Origin: Cellulophaga fucicola
Lineage (GTDB): Bacteria > Bacteroidota > Bacteroidia > Flavobacteriales > Flavobacteriaceae
DNA: 64,000 nt
Assembly (NCBI RefSeq): GCF_900119145.1
Contig: NZ_FPIY01000001.1
Location: 992,001-1,056,000, forward strand
Direction of reading: 5' to 3'
A program made the position numbers and the translations under genes. Of this stretch, positions 9,019 to 17,287 are shown piece after piece (position 1 is the first letter of the stretch; every line of letters begins with the position of its first letter). Below the pieces are notes generated by a model. It saw only the letters and a program-made list of their open reading frames with translations, was not told the DNA's origin and searched no databases.

Positions 9019-9651
9019 ATGGGATTAAGTATTACAAGCGGAATTTTAGCAGATTTTTTAGAAAACGAACCAGAAGGTTATGAAGCCTACAAAATTGAGT
9101 TTGAACAACTAAATAAATTATTAGAGTTAAATGGCTACAAACCACATATAGAACCAAGCAAATTAGACGTAGATCCTATACACGTTGGTGGCTTTCCTTA
9201 TTCTTTTCTTCATTATTTAAGACGATTTTTTGCTTATTATATGAATGATGAAGACTGGGTTGTGAAACCTTTTAATACAGAGTTAGATCCTGCAAATGAC
9301 CCTATAGTAGAAGAAGAATCTTCTATGTTTTACAGTCATCTTTTAGTACACTCGGATTGTGAAGGATACTATATTCCTATAGATTTTGAAGAAGTTATTT
9401 TTGATACAGATGAAATTACTGTACCAGGCGCTATGGTTGGTTCTTCTTTTGGATTGTTAACAGACCTAAAAAGCATTGCTAAAAAATTAGGAGTAGAATT
9501 AAATGAAAAATTAGAAGTACAAAACAAAGAAGACCTTTACAAAACTATTGATGATCAAGGCGATTTTTGGATAGAAAAAATGGTTTGGCTAACACTTTTT
9601 GAAGCTGCTAACTACAGTATAGCAAATAAAACTGCCATTGTTTTTAATTAA
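9019..9651 (+). CDS. soluble protein of unknown function
   Basis: A 210-residue acidic, soluble protein with no signal peptide or membrane segment. It begins MGLSITSGILADFLE and has the notable motifs YSHLLVHSDCEGYYIPIDF (about residues 106-124) and PGAMVGSSFGLL (about 135-146). The HSDCEGYY stretch looks like a conserved core, but I cannot name the family. It has its own likely promoter and ends just before a strong bidirectional terminator, so it closes the plus-strand gene run. Confidence 0.6.
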   Translation: MGLSITSGILADFLENEPEGYEAYKIEFEQLNKLLELNGYKPHIEPSKLDVDPIHVGGFPYSFLHYLRRFFAYYMNDEDWVVKPFNTELDPANDPIVEEESSMFYSHLLVHSDCEGYYIPIDFEEVIFDTDEITVPGAMVGSSFGLLTDLKSIAKKLGVELNEKLEVQNKEDLYKTIDDQGDFWIEKMVWLTLFEAANYSIANKTAIVFN

Positions 9652-9672
9652 CACACTACAATTTACATAAAT

Positions 9673-9707
9673 AAAAAAGCCTCAATTTTATAAAATTGAG
9701 GCTTTTT
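9673..9707. terminator. bidirectional intrinsic terminator
   Basis: A perfect 12-bp inverted repeat (GCCTCAATTTTA at 9679 and its complement to 9702) flanked by A6 on the left and T5 on the right. It can stop transcripts from both the plus-strand gene ending at 9651 and the minus-strand utilisation locus whose last gene ends at 9736. Confidence 0.9.
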
Positions 9708-9735
9708 AGCTATAAATATAATCATAAACAAAACT

Positions 9736-12024
9736 CTAGAGTGTAAAATCGGCCTCTAAAGCAGTATAAGAACTTCCTCCTATAAAAACTTTAAAATCTC
9801 CTGGTTCTAAAAGAAACTCTCCTTTATTATTAAAAAATCCAAGTTCTTTGCTTGTTAACTTTAATGTAATAGTTTTAGCTGTATTTGGCTCTAGTTCTAC
9901 CATTTTAAACCCTTTTAACTCCTTTACGGGTCTAGTTACACTTGCAAATAAATCTCTTATATACAATTGTACCACTTCTTTACCTTTGTATTTTCCCGTA
10001 TTTTTTAATTTTACAGAAACCTCAACTTCAGTATCCGAAAGTTTGCTCACATTTAAGTTTGTATACTCAAAAGAGGTATAGCTTAAACCGTGACCAAAAG
10101 GGTATAACGGAGTATTACTTTCATCTATGTAATGAGACCAAAATACAATATCAGGATTATCTGTTGTTGGTCTTCCTGTGTTTTTATGATTGTAATAAAT
10201 TGGCACCTGCCCTACACTTCTAGGAAACGTCATTGGTAGCTTTCCACTAGGATTATAGTCACCATATAATACTTGCGCTACTGCATTACCACTTTGCGTT
10301 CCTAAATGCCAAGCTTCAACAATTGCAGGTATGTGCTTGTCTGCCCAAGGTATAGTTAAAGGCCTACCATTATTTAACACTAGGACTATGTTTTTATTAA
10401 CAGCATAAACAGCTTCTAAAAGTTCTTGTTGTACACCTGGTAAATCTATATTTGTTCTACTTCTAGCTTCTCCACTCTGAAAACCGTGCTCTCCTAAAAC
10501 CATAACTACAACATCTGCCTGTTTAGCAATAGTAATGGCCTCTTCAAATTCACTTTTATCTGTTGTATTAATCTTTAATTCAAACGCAAACTCTGTTTTC
10601 CCCGTAACTACATCTGCTCCTTTTGCATACGTAAGAGTATTATTAGGATAGTTTTGCATACCCTCTAAAACAGATACTGCTGTATTATCATCAGCTGCAA
10701 TTCTCCAACTACCTAAAGGACTTGTTTTGTCTGCCGCCAATGCTCCTATTAATGCAATTTTTTGCCCGTTTTTCTTTAGCGGTAAAACGTTATCTTCATT
10801 TTTTAATAAAACAATAGACTTTTTTGCCACATCTAGTACAGCTTCATTAATAGCTTTGTTTCCTGTAATTTCCTTTTCTCTTTTCTCATCACAATACTTA
10901 TAAGGATCATCAAAAAGACCTAGTTCGTACTTTACTTTTAAAATACGTTTTACTGCATCATCTATAAACTCTTCAGAAACTTTATTTTCTTTTACCAATT
11001 TACTTAACTCTGCAACATATGCATAAGACTCCATGTCCATATCCGAACCAGCATTTACAGAAATCTCTGCGGCTTGCTTTAAATCTTTAGCGTGTCCGTG
11101 AGCAATCATTTCTTTTATAGATCCCCAGTCTGATACTACAAAACCATTAAAATTCCATTGGTCTTTTAAAACATCTCTTTGTAAGTATGTGTTTCCTGTG
11201 GCAGGTATGCCATTTAACTCGTTAAAAGAGTTCATAAACGTTCTAACTCCTGCATCTACACTTGCTTTAAAAGGAGGGAAAATAATATTATTTAAGGTTG
11301 ATGTACCAACGTCTACAGTATTATAATCTCTACCAGATTCAGAAAAACCATAACCAGCAAAGTGCTTAGCACAAGCTACAATTGTTGCTTTATCTGATAA
11401 ATCTTCTCCTTGAAAACCTTGTACACGTGCTACTGCAATTTTAGTACCTAAATAAGTATCTTCACCTGCACCTTCCATAACACGTCCCCAACGTGCATCT
11501 CTAGAAATATCTACCATTGGTGCAAATGTCCAGTTTATACCTGCAACTGAGGATTCTAATGCAGCTACTTCTGAAGATTTTTTAATAGCATCTAAATCCC
11601 AGCTAGCTGCTTCTGCTAAAGGAATTGGACTTATAGTTTTGTATCCGTGAATTACATCAAAACCAATTATTAGTGGTATGCCTAGCCTAGTTTCTTCTAC
11701 TGCTATTTTTTGTACTGCTCTAACTTCTTTTACACCTCTAACGTTAAGCATAGAACCTACAAAACCTTTTCGTAAGTGTTCATACTTTTTAGCTGCATCA
11801 CCTTCTGCAGGTGTAGGTCCTGTAACATCCCAGAAACCATTATATTGGTTCATTTGGCCAACTTTCTCTTCTAAAGTCATTTTAGAAAGTAAGGCATTTA
11901 CCTTTTGGTCTATACTTAGCTCTTTGTTATTTATGCTTACGGCTACTGTCTTGTTTTGACTTTTACAAGAAGTTATACCAATTGCCATTGCAATGGGTAT
12001 AACTAATAATCTAAATATTCTCAT
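9736..12024 (-). CDS. bglX: GH3 family beta-glucosidase, BglX-like lipoprotein
   Basis: A 762-residue glycoside hydrolase family 3 enzyme. A lipoprotein signal ends at GITSC20. The N-terminal GH3 barrel (about residues 45-370) has the KHF motif (K220-H221-F222) and the nucleophile Asp in GFVVSDWGS (D299). The C-terminal GH3 domain (about 415-625) includes LGEHGFQSGEARSR, probably with the acid/base Glu, and an Fn3-like domain ends the protein. Such enzymes release glucose from the non-reducing end of beta-glucan oligosaccharides. It is the last gene of the locus, 9 nt after the GH16 gene, and fits the final step of beta-1,3-glucan breakdown in the periplasm or at the membrane. Confidence 0.92.
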   Translation of the reverse strand: MRIFRLLVIPIAMAIGITSCKSQNKTVAVSINNKELSIDQKVNALLSKMTLEEKVGQMNQYNGFWDVTGPTPAEGDAAKKYEHLRKGFVGSMLNVRGVKEVRAVQKIAVEETRLGIPLIIGFDVIHGYKTISPIPLAEAASWDLDAIKKSSEVAALESSVAGINWTFAPMVDISRDARWGRVMEGAGEDTYLGTKIAVARVQGFQGEDLSDKATIVACAKHFAGYGFSESGRDYNTVDVGTSTLNNIIFPPFKASVDAGVRTFMNSFNELNGIPATGNTYLQRDVLKDQWNFNGFVVSDWGSIKEMIAHGHAKDLKQAAEISVNAGSDMDMESYAYVAELSKLVKENKVSEEFIDDAVKRILKVKYELGLFDDPYKYCDEKREKEITGNKAINEAVLDVAKKSIVLLKNEDNVLPLKKNGQKIALIGALAADKTSPLGSWRIAADDNTAVSVLEGMQNYPNNTLTYAKGADVVTGKTEFAFELKINTTDKSEFEEAITIAKQADVVVMVLGEHGFQSGEARSRTNIDLPGVQQELLEAVYAVNKNIVLVLNNGRPLTIPWADKHIPAIVEAWHLGTQSGNAVAQVLYGDYNPSGKLPMTFPRSVGQVPIYYNHKNTGRPTTDNPDIVFWSHYIDESNTPLYPFGHGLSYTSFEYTNLNVSKLSDTEVEVSVKLKNTGKYKGKEVVQLYIRDLFASVTRPVKELKGFKMVELEPNTAKTITLKLTSKELGFFNNKGEFLLEPGDFKVFIGGSSYTALEADFTL

Positions 12025-12033
12025 CTTAAAATT

Positions 12034-13686
12034 TTACTGGTAAACTCTAACGTAATCTATTTCCATAGAATCTTGCACAAAACCTGGTTCTACTGTACCT
12101 CCTAAAGTACCACCCATAGCTACATTTAGGATCATAAAAAAGTCTAAATTAAATGGTGTACTGTCTGTATTAGCAAAGCTTAAAAAAACAGTGTCATCTA
12201 CTAAAACTTTAATTACATCTGTTGTCCATTCTACCGAGTAGTTATGAAACTCTGTTGTAGATGTTGCATTTGCTGTCTGATCTGTAAATGCATTTCCTGC
12301 AAAATTATCTGGATAGTGAAGTGCTGCAGAAGTTATACTTTTATCCTGACCTGTTTGTTCCATAATATCTATTTCTCCACAATTTGGCCAGCCTACAGTC
12401 TCAAAATTAGCTCCTAACATCCAAATAGCAGGCCACGTACCCTGTGCAGCCGGCAACTTTGCTCTTACTTCTACTCTACCGTAGGTAAACTCGCTTAAAT
12501 TTTCAGATTTCAGTCTTGCAGATGTATAACCACCATTTTCTGCTATTGCAGTTATTTTCAATAATCCGTCTTCTACAATAACATTTTTAGCATCATTAGT
12601 ATAGGTTTGCAACTCTTGGTTTCCCCATCCGCCAGCACCTAAGTCATAACCCCACTTAGTTGCATCTGGCGTTCCATCAACATCAAACTCGTCTGACCAA
12701 ACTAAATTGTTATATACAGACTCAAACGTATCCTCTGCAGGACTAGTCTGAAACTTGTGATACCAATATAAATCTGGATTTAATCCGTCTTGTGTTCTTA
12801 CATACATTTCTGTATCTGATATTTCTAAAATTTCGTAAGAAGAAGAACTTACATAATACCCCATAAAGGCATCGTTGGAAAAGTTCATTACCGTACCTCT
12901 TGGTCTAAAATCTGGATCTGGTACTGTTTCCCAGTCAATACTAGATGGTGCTAAAGAAACAATACTTGTTCCTGAAGTATCAAACTCAAAACAAGCATCT
13001 TCTCCTGCATTTTGACCAATTACGTCTTGATGTCCTGCGTTAAAAAATGTTCCGCTATTGTTATTAAGTTGGTATGTTAATTGTCCGTTTGCATCTAATG
13101 AAAAAATAAGCTCATCATCACACAAACAATCACTAATTTCTATTCCACATTTTTCAAAAGGTTGTGCTGCAAAAAACGACGGAAACCAAAAAGCATCTGG
13201 TGCAACAGCCTCATTACCACCTACACCTAAATGTGCAACTTCTGATGCTGCTAAGTACCACGTTCTAGTAGAGCCACCAGATAAAAATTGTTTAACTTCT
13301 GGATCATCAAAAGAACTAAAAACCTCTACATCTATAGAAGTACTAGATGCTAAACCACCTGTACCAATTGCATTAACTACTACTGTAAATGTGTTTACAC
13401 CTACTACACTAAACCTATGTGTTATTTCTCCTGAAGGAGACACTTCGCTAATACCATCTCCAAAATCGAACTTATAACTAATAGCATTCGTTGCATTTGC
13501 TTTTAAAGTTACAAAACCACTACCATCTCCATTAGGATTTAAATCATCTACGCCAACTACTTCTGCTGCCAAAGTAACATTTGTTGGTGCAATTATATCT
13601 CCTATTGTTGCATCATCTTCTTGACAAGAAAACAACATCAATAACATAGAAAAAAAGAATCCCATTTTATATTTAAAGTTTTTCAT
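12034..13686 (-). CDS. GH16 family beta-glucanase (laminarinase-like) lipoprotein with PKD domain
   Basis: A 550-residue lipoprotein (lipobox LLMLFSC21). Order of parts: PKD-like domain (about residues 35-125), a lipocalin-like domain beginning TWYLAASEVAHLGVG (about 140-320), and a GH16 catalytic domain (326-550). The GH16 signature GEIDIMEQTG gives the nucleophile E438, helper D440 and acid/base E443. The GYDLGAGGWGNQELQTYT and WPAIWMLG stretches are typical of bacterial laminarinases (endo-beta-1,3-glucanases). Cell-surface anchoring next to SusC/SusD suits initial cutting of laminarin. The middle domain appears again, twice, in the neighbouring binding protein. Cleavage specificity is inferred from family and context. 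Confidence 0.9.
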   Translation of the reverse strand: MKNFKYKMGFFFSMLLMLFSCQEDDATIGDIIAPTNVTLAAEVVGVDDLNPNGDGSGFVTLKANATNAISYKFDFGDGISEVSPSGEITHRFSVVGVNTFTVVVNAIGTGGLASSTSIDVEVFSSFDDPEVKQFLSGGSTRTWYLAASEVAHLGVGGNEAVAPDAFWFPSFFAAQPFEKCGIEISDCLCDDELIFSLDANGQLTYQLNNNSGTFFNAGHQDVIGQNAGEDACFEFDTSGTSIVSLAPSSIDWETVPDPDFRPRGTVMNFSNDAFMGYYVSSSSYEILEISDTEMYVRTQDGLNPDLYWYHKFQTSPAEDTFESVYNNLVWSDEFDVDGTPDATKWGYDLGAGGWGNQELQTYTNDAKNVIVEDGLLKITAIAENGGYTSARLKSENLSEFTYGRVEVRAKLPAAQGTWPAIWMLGANFETVGWPNCGEIDIMEQTGQDKSITSAALHYPDNFAGNAFTDQTANATSTTEFHNYSVEWTTDVIKVLVDDTVFLSFANTDSTPFNLDFFMILNVAMGGTLGGTVEPGFVQDSMEIDYVRVYQ

Positions 13687-13697
13687 TTTATTAATTT

Positions 13698-15788
13698 TTA
13701 GATTCTTACTAATTTATATTGCCAAAACACTCCTGAACCTGCTTCTACATAAACAGACATTGTATTTGCATCTATAAACGTAGCTGTATACGTAATAGAA
13801 GATGGCACTGCTACATTTGGTAATTCTCCTTGATTATTTGCTTTTGCTAATCCTATATAAGCTCCTGTACCGTTTATGGTAACTGTGCCTGTTGCAGCAT
13901 CATAAACATATGTTGCTGCTGCAGAACCGTCATAAGGTGCTACTGGTGCACCGCAAGAGTCAGATCCGCCTTGCCAGCCTTCTATCCAAGATTCTGCCCC
14001 TAAATTATTAGTAAAAGAACCATCTGCGCCAAAAACGTAGGTATCGTCATAATAACAAGCTCTTAGGTCTACACAATCTGCATCACAATTAAACCAACTA
14101 ATATCTCCAGGGTTTGGACCCACACCTAAAGCGCCAGCCTCTTCTGCAAGTTTCCAAGTTCCCGTTACCGGAGATGTAACTGCTCCTTCTCTAACTAACT
14201 TATACTGCCAAAACACTCCTGAACCAGCTTCTACATATACTTCTATTGTATTTATGTCTGTAAAACTTACTTTATAAGTAATTGATGATGGTACCGCTAC
14301 GTTTGGTAATTCTCCTTGATTATTTGCTTTTGCTAATCCTATATAAGCTCCTGTGCCGTTTATGGTAACTTCACCTGCTGCTTCATTATACGTATACGTT
14401 GCTGCTGCAGAACCATCATAAGGTGCTACTGGCACACCACAAGAATCGGATCCGCCTTGCCAGCCTTCTATCCAAGATTCTGCTCCTAAATTATTAGTAA
14501 AAGAGCCATCTGAACCAAAAATGTAAGTATCGTCATAATAACAAGCTCTTAGGTCTACACAATCTGCATCACAATTAAACCAACTAATATCTCCAGGGTT
14601 TGGACCTACACCTAAAGAACCTGCCTCTTGTGCAAGTTTCCAAGTACCAACAAGACCTTCTGGCACATTAGATGGTGCTTTGTAAAAATAAATATTATCT
14701 ATAAAAACGGTACCTGTAGCCCAAGGTTCCCCAACAAATTTAAGTTGAAAAATTTCTGAAACTGTAAGCCCTTGATCTGTATAGTCTGATAAAGGAATCT
14801 CTATTGTTGTCCACTCACCTGCAGTTAAGCTAGATGATACTGGTGCTTCTGTTGTTGTACCAGAAGCGTTATTTATTAATGATGTTTCTAGGCTAGTAAT
14901 ATCTCCTGCAGTCCATACATCTAAATGTAAATATTCCATTTGTGAAACATCTACAGAAGTACCATCTGCTAAAGCAATACCTTGGTAACTTAGGTTTATG
15001 TATTGTAACATAGTATCTCCGTTAAGGCTAAACTCTGACCAACCACTACCTTGACCACCTTGTCCCCAATCTGGAAAATAATTAGTCCCTGCAACATCTT
15101 CATAAGCTGCACTATATATAGATATAACATCTTCTGGATTTCTACTTGGTGGTGTAGCTGCAGAATTTAAAGGTTGTACTATTGCTGTAACAACAAATTC
15201 TTCTTCATAATCTGTAGTTGCAATTGCTGCACTCATAGCCACAATCTTAATTGTATACGTACCAGCTTCTTGGTATGTATAAGAGATTGTCTCGCCAATT
15301 GTAGTTTCTATAGGTTCTTCACCTTCTGTTTCTCCAAAGTATACCTTGTATGCCAATGCAAAGTCTGCATCTGCTGTAACATTGACTTGTTTAGATACCG
15401 CAGCATCATTCTCTATAGTTACTACTAAATTCTCTGGTGAATTAAAAGATACTTCAATATTTTGCGTTGTTGCTGTTTTTTTATCATTTAAACCAATGGC
15501 CGTTACAATAACATCGTAACTACCTTCTGCATAAGTATGTGCTATAGATTGTCCTGGTTTAATTAAGTCTGATATTGCAGAACCATCTCCAAAATCTACT
15601 GTGTAATTTGTTGCTCCTTCTGCTAATGGTGTAATATTTACTACACCTGTATTGTCTTGTGAAATGCTTACTTTGGCAGTAACATTTGTTGGTGCCGCAA
15701 TACCATTTACATAATCTGTATTGTCATCTTCTGAGCAACTTATAAAAAGCAGCGTAGCAAGTAACAATGTATATTTAAATATTTTCAT
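13698..15788 (-). CDS. surface glycan-binding lipoprotein with two PKD domains and a duplicated C-terminal domain
   Basis: A 696-residue lipoprotein (LFISC18). Two PKD-like domains (about residues 30-115 and 115-205) precede a jelly-roll, CBM-like region (about 215-375, with SGWSEFSLNGDTMLQYINL). Then come two near-identical domains of about 155 residues (381-542 and 543-696), each starting GTWKLA.EAG.LGVGPNPG and holding NCDADCVDLRACYYDD. There is no catalytic motif, so a glycan-binding role (SGBP) is likely, passing bound glucan to the SusCD pair. It lies 11 nt from both its neighbours in the operon. The exact ligand is inferred from the GH16/GH3 partners. Confidence 0.82.
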   Translation of the reverse strand: MKIFKYTLLLATLLFISCSEDDNTDYVNGIAAPTNVTAKVSISQDNTGVVNITPLAEGATNYTVDFGDGSAISDLIKPGQSIAHTYAEGSYDVIVTAIGLNDKKTATTQNIEVSFNSPENLVVTIENDAAVSKQVNVTADADFALAYKVYFGETEGEEPIETTIGETISYTYQEAGTYTIKIVAMSAAIATTDYEEEFVVTAIVQPLNSAATPPSRNPEDVISIYSAAYEDVAGTNYFPDWGQGGQGSGWSEFSLNGDTMLQYINLSYQGIALADGTSVDVSQMEYLHLDVWTAGDITSLETSLINNASGTTTEAPVSSSLTAGEWTTIEIPLSDYTDQGLTVSEIFQLKFVGEPWATGTVFIDNIYFYKAPSNVPEGLVGTWKLAQEAGSLGVGPNPGDISWFNCDADCVDLRACYYDDTYIFGSDGSFTNNLGAESWIEGWQGGSDSCGVPVAPYDGSAAATYTYNEAAGEVTINGTGAYIGLAKANNQGELPNVAVPSSITYKVSFTDINTIEVYVEAGSGVFWQYKLVREGAVTSPVTGTWKLAEEAGALGVGPNPGDISWFNCDADCVDLRACYYDDTYVFGADGSFTNNLGAESWIEGWQGGSDSCGAPVAPYDGSAAATYVYDAATGTVTINGTGAYIGLAKANNQGELPNVAVPSSITYTATFIDANTMSVYVEAGSGVFWQYKLVRI
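13701..14648 (-). repeat. tandem duplication inside the glycan-binding protein gene
   Basis: Two adjacent copies (14163-14648 and 13701-14162 on the minus strand) encode protein repeats that differ at only a modest number of residues over some 154 aligned positions, with matching DNA over long stretches. This is a recent in-frame duplication of a whole domain. Confidence 0.92.
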
Positions 15789-15799
15789 GGCTATATGTT

Positions 15800-17275
15800 T
15801 TAATAATTAGGGTTTTGTTGCCAATTACCATTTGAAAACTGAATTTCTTCAATTGGAATTGGAAATACTTCGTTTTTACCTTCTGTAAAGCCTTCAATTT
15901 CTAATGCGGCTTTACCTGTTCTAACCAAATCAAAAAAGCGGTGCCCTTCCCCTACTAATTCTACCCTTCTTTCTTTTGCAATTGCATCTGTAAGTGCTGC
16001 TCCTGTAGCTGTAACATTGTTTGGTGCTCCAAAAGCTCTTTCTCTTACTCTATTTAAGTATGTTTGGGCTTTACTATCATCTATACTACCCCTGTTGTAA
16101 GCTTCTGCTGCCATTAATAAAACATCTGCAAAACGAATTGCTCTGTAGTTATTAGGATTTGTTAAATTTTGATCTCCTGTATTTAAATCTCCTTTTCTAG
16201 CAATGTACTTTCTGTTGTAATAGCCTGTATGCTCATTACCAGTACCAAATGTTGCTCCTGTTTGTGCTGCCCAACCATCTATATCTAAAATAGCTACTTC
16301 TTTACGTAAATCTCCGTCTTCAAAAGCATCTACTACTTCTTGTGTTGGTAGGTTAAAACTAAAACCTGAATCGAACTCAGGTCCAGAATAATTTCTTATT
16401 CCGTTAAAACCAACAGCTACGTTACCCTCACTACATTGTAGACAACTAAAACCAGCACCTTCTGCATCTGAATATTGTACTTCAAAAACAGACTCTACAC
16501 CGTTTTCACCGTCGTTTTCAAAAATAGTATTGTAATCTGTTACCAAATCGTAAGGGCCATTTAGAATTAAATCATCTAAAACAATAGCAGCCTCAGAGAA
16601 TTTATCTTGGTACAAATATGCTTTTCCTAATAAAGCTTGTGCTGCTCCTTTTGTAACTCTACCTAGTTCTGGTGCCGTATAGTCTAAGTTATCTATTGCA
16701 TATTTTAGATCTTTTTCTATTAAAGCATATACTTCTGAAACTGGCGCTCTTGGTATTGTAGTTTCTTCGCCAAGCTCAAAACGAGTTTCTTTAACTGGTA
16801 CTGGACCAAACCATTTTACCAATTCAAAATAATAGTATGCTCTTAAAAAGCGAGCTTCACCTATCATTATTTCTTTTCCTGCAAAATCTGTTTTATCCTG
16901 AAATTCTAAAATAAAATTAGTTCTACTTACACCTGCATACATCCAGTTCCAAATGTCTCTTATATTACTATTCACAGGAGTATGTATCATATCATCAACC
17001 TGCTGAAAACCTACAACGTCTGTTGCACTTTCTCCACCTGCTAATGTATTGTCTGATGCTATTTCACCTAAAAGAACATTTACATAACTAGACTGTAACA
17101 GATCATAAGCTCCAATTAATGCATTGTAATAATCTTCTTCTGAATTAAAGTAACTTTCTGAATCTATACTGTATCTATCTACTTCTTCTAAATAAGAATC
17201 GCTACAAGAATTATTTGATACTACAAACAGTAGAACAAATAAGCTTGTGAAGGTTTTATTTATATATGTTTTCAT
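15800..17275 (-). CDS. susD: SusD/RagB family nutrient-binding outer membrane lipoprotein
   Basis: A 491-residue SusD-like lipoprotein with a lipobox near residue 24 (SNNSC). The N-terminal TPR-like helical part with Y.N.LIGAYDLLQ and the LR.YYYFELVKWFGPVP motif is diagnostic, as is the C-terminal ...ERRVELVGEGHRFFDLVRTGKA block. SusD forms the lid over its SusC partner and binds oligosaccharide at the cell surface. It sits between susC and the glycan-binding protein with about 12 nt gaps on each side, so it is surely in one transcript with them. Confidence 0.95.
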   Translation of the reverse strand: MKTYINKTFTSLFVLLFVVSNNSCSDSYLEEVDRYSIDSESYFNSEEDYYNALIGAYDLLQSSYVNVLLGEIASDNTLAGGESATDVVGFQQVDDMIHTPVNSNIRDIWNWMYAGVSRTNFILEFQDKTDFAGKEIMIGEARFLRAYYYFELVKWFGPVPVKETRFELGEETTIPRAPVSEVYALIEKDLKYAIDNLDYTAPELGRVTKGAAQALLGKAYLYQDKFSEAAIVLDDLILNGPYDLVTDYNTIFENDGENGVESVFEVQYSDAEGAGFSCLQCSEGNVAVGFNGIRNYSGPEFDSGFSFNLPTQEVVDAFEDGDLRKEVAILDIDGWAAQTGATFGTGNEHTGYYNRKYIARKGDLNTGDQNLTNPNNYRAIRFADVLLMAAEAYNRGSIDDSKAQTYLNRVRERAFGAPNNVTATGAALTDAIAKERRVELVGEGHRFFDLVRTGKAALEIEGFTEGKNEVFPIPIEEIQFSNGNWQQNPNY

Positions 17276-17287
17276 TTTTTATATGTT

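Noticed and set aside
9848-11959. Plus-strand open frames inside the GH3 gene
   Set aside because: They lie opposite a clearly coding GH3 gene and have low-complexity or unrelated sequences; they are shadows, as are the opposite-strand frames inside susC, cydA, the DPP IV-like gene and others.
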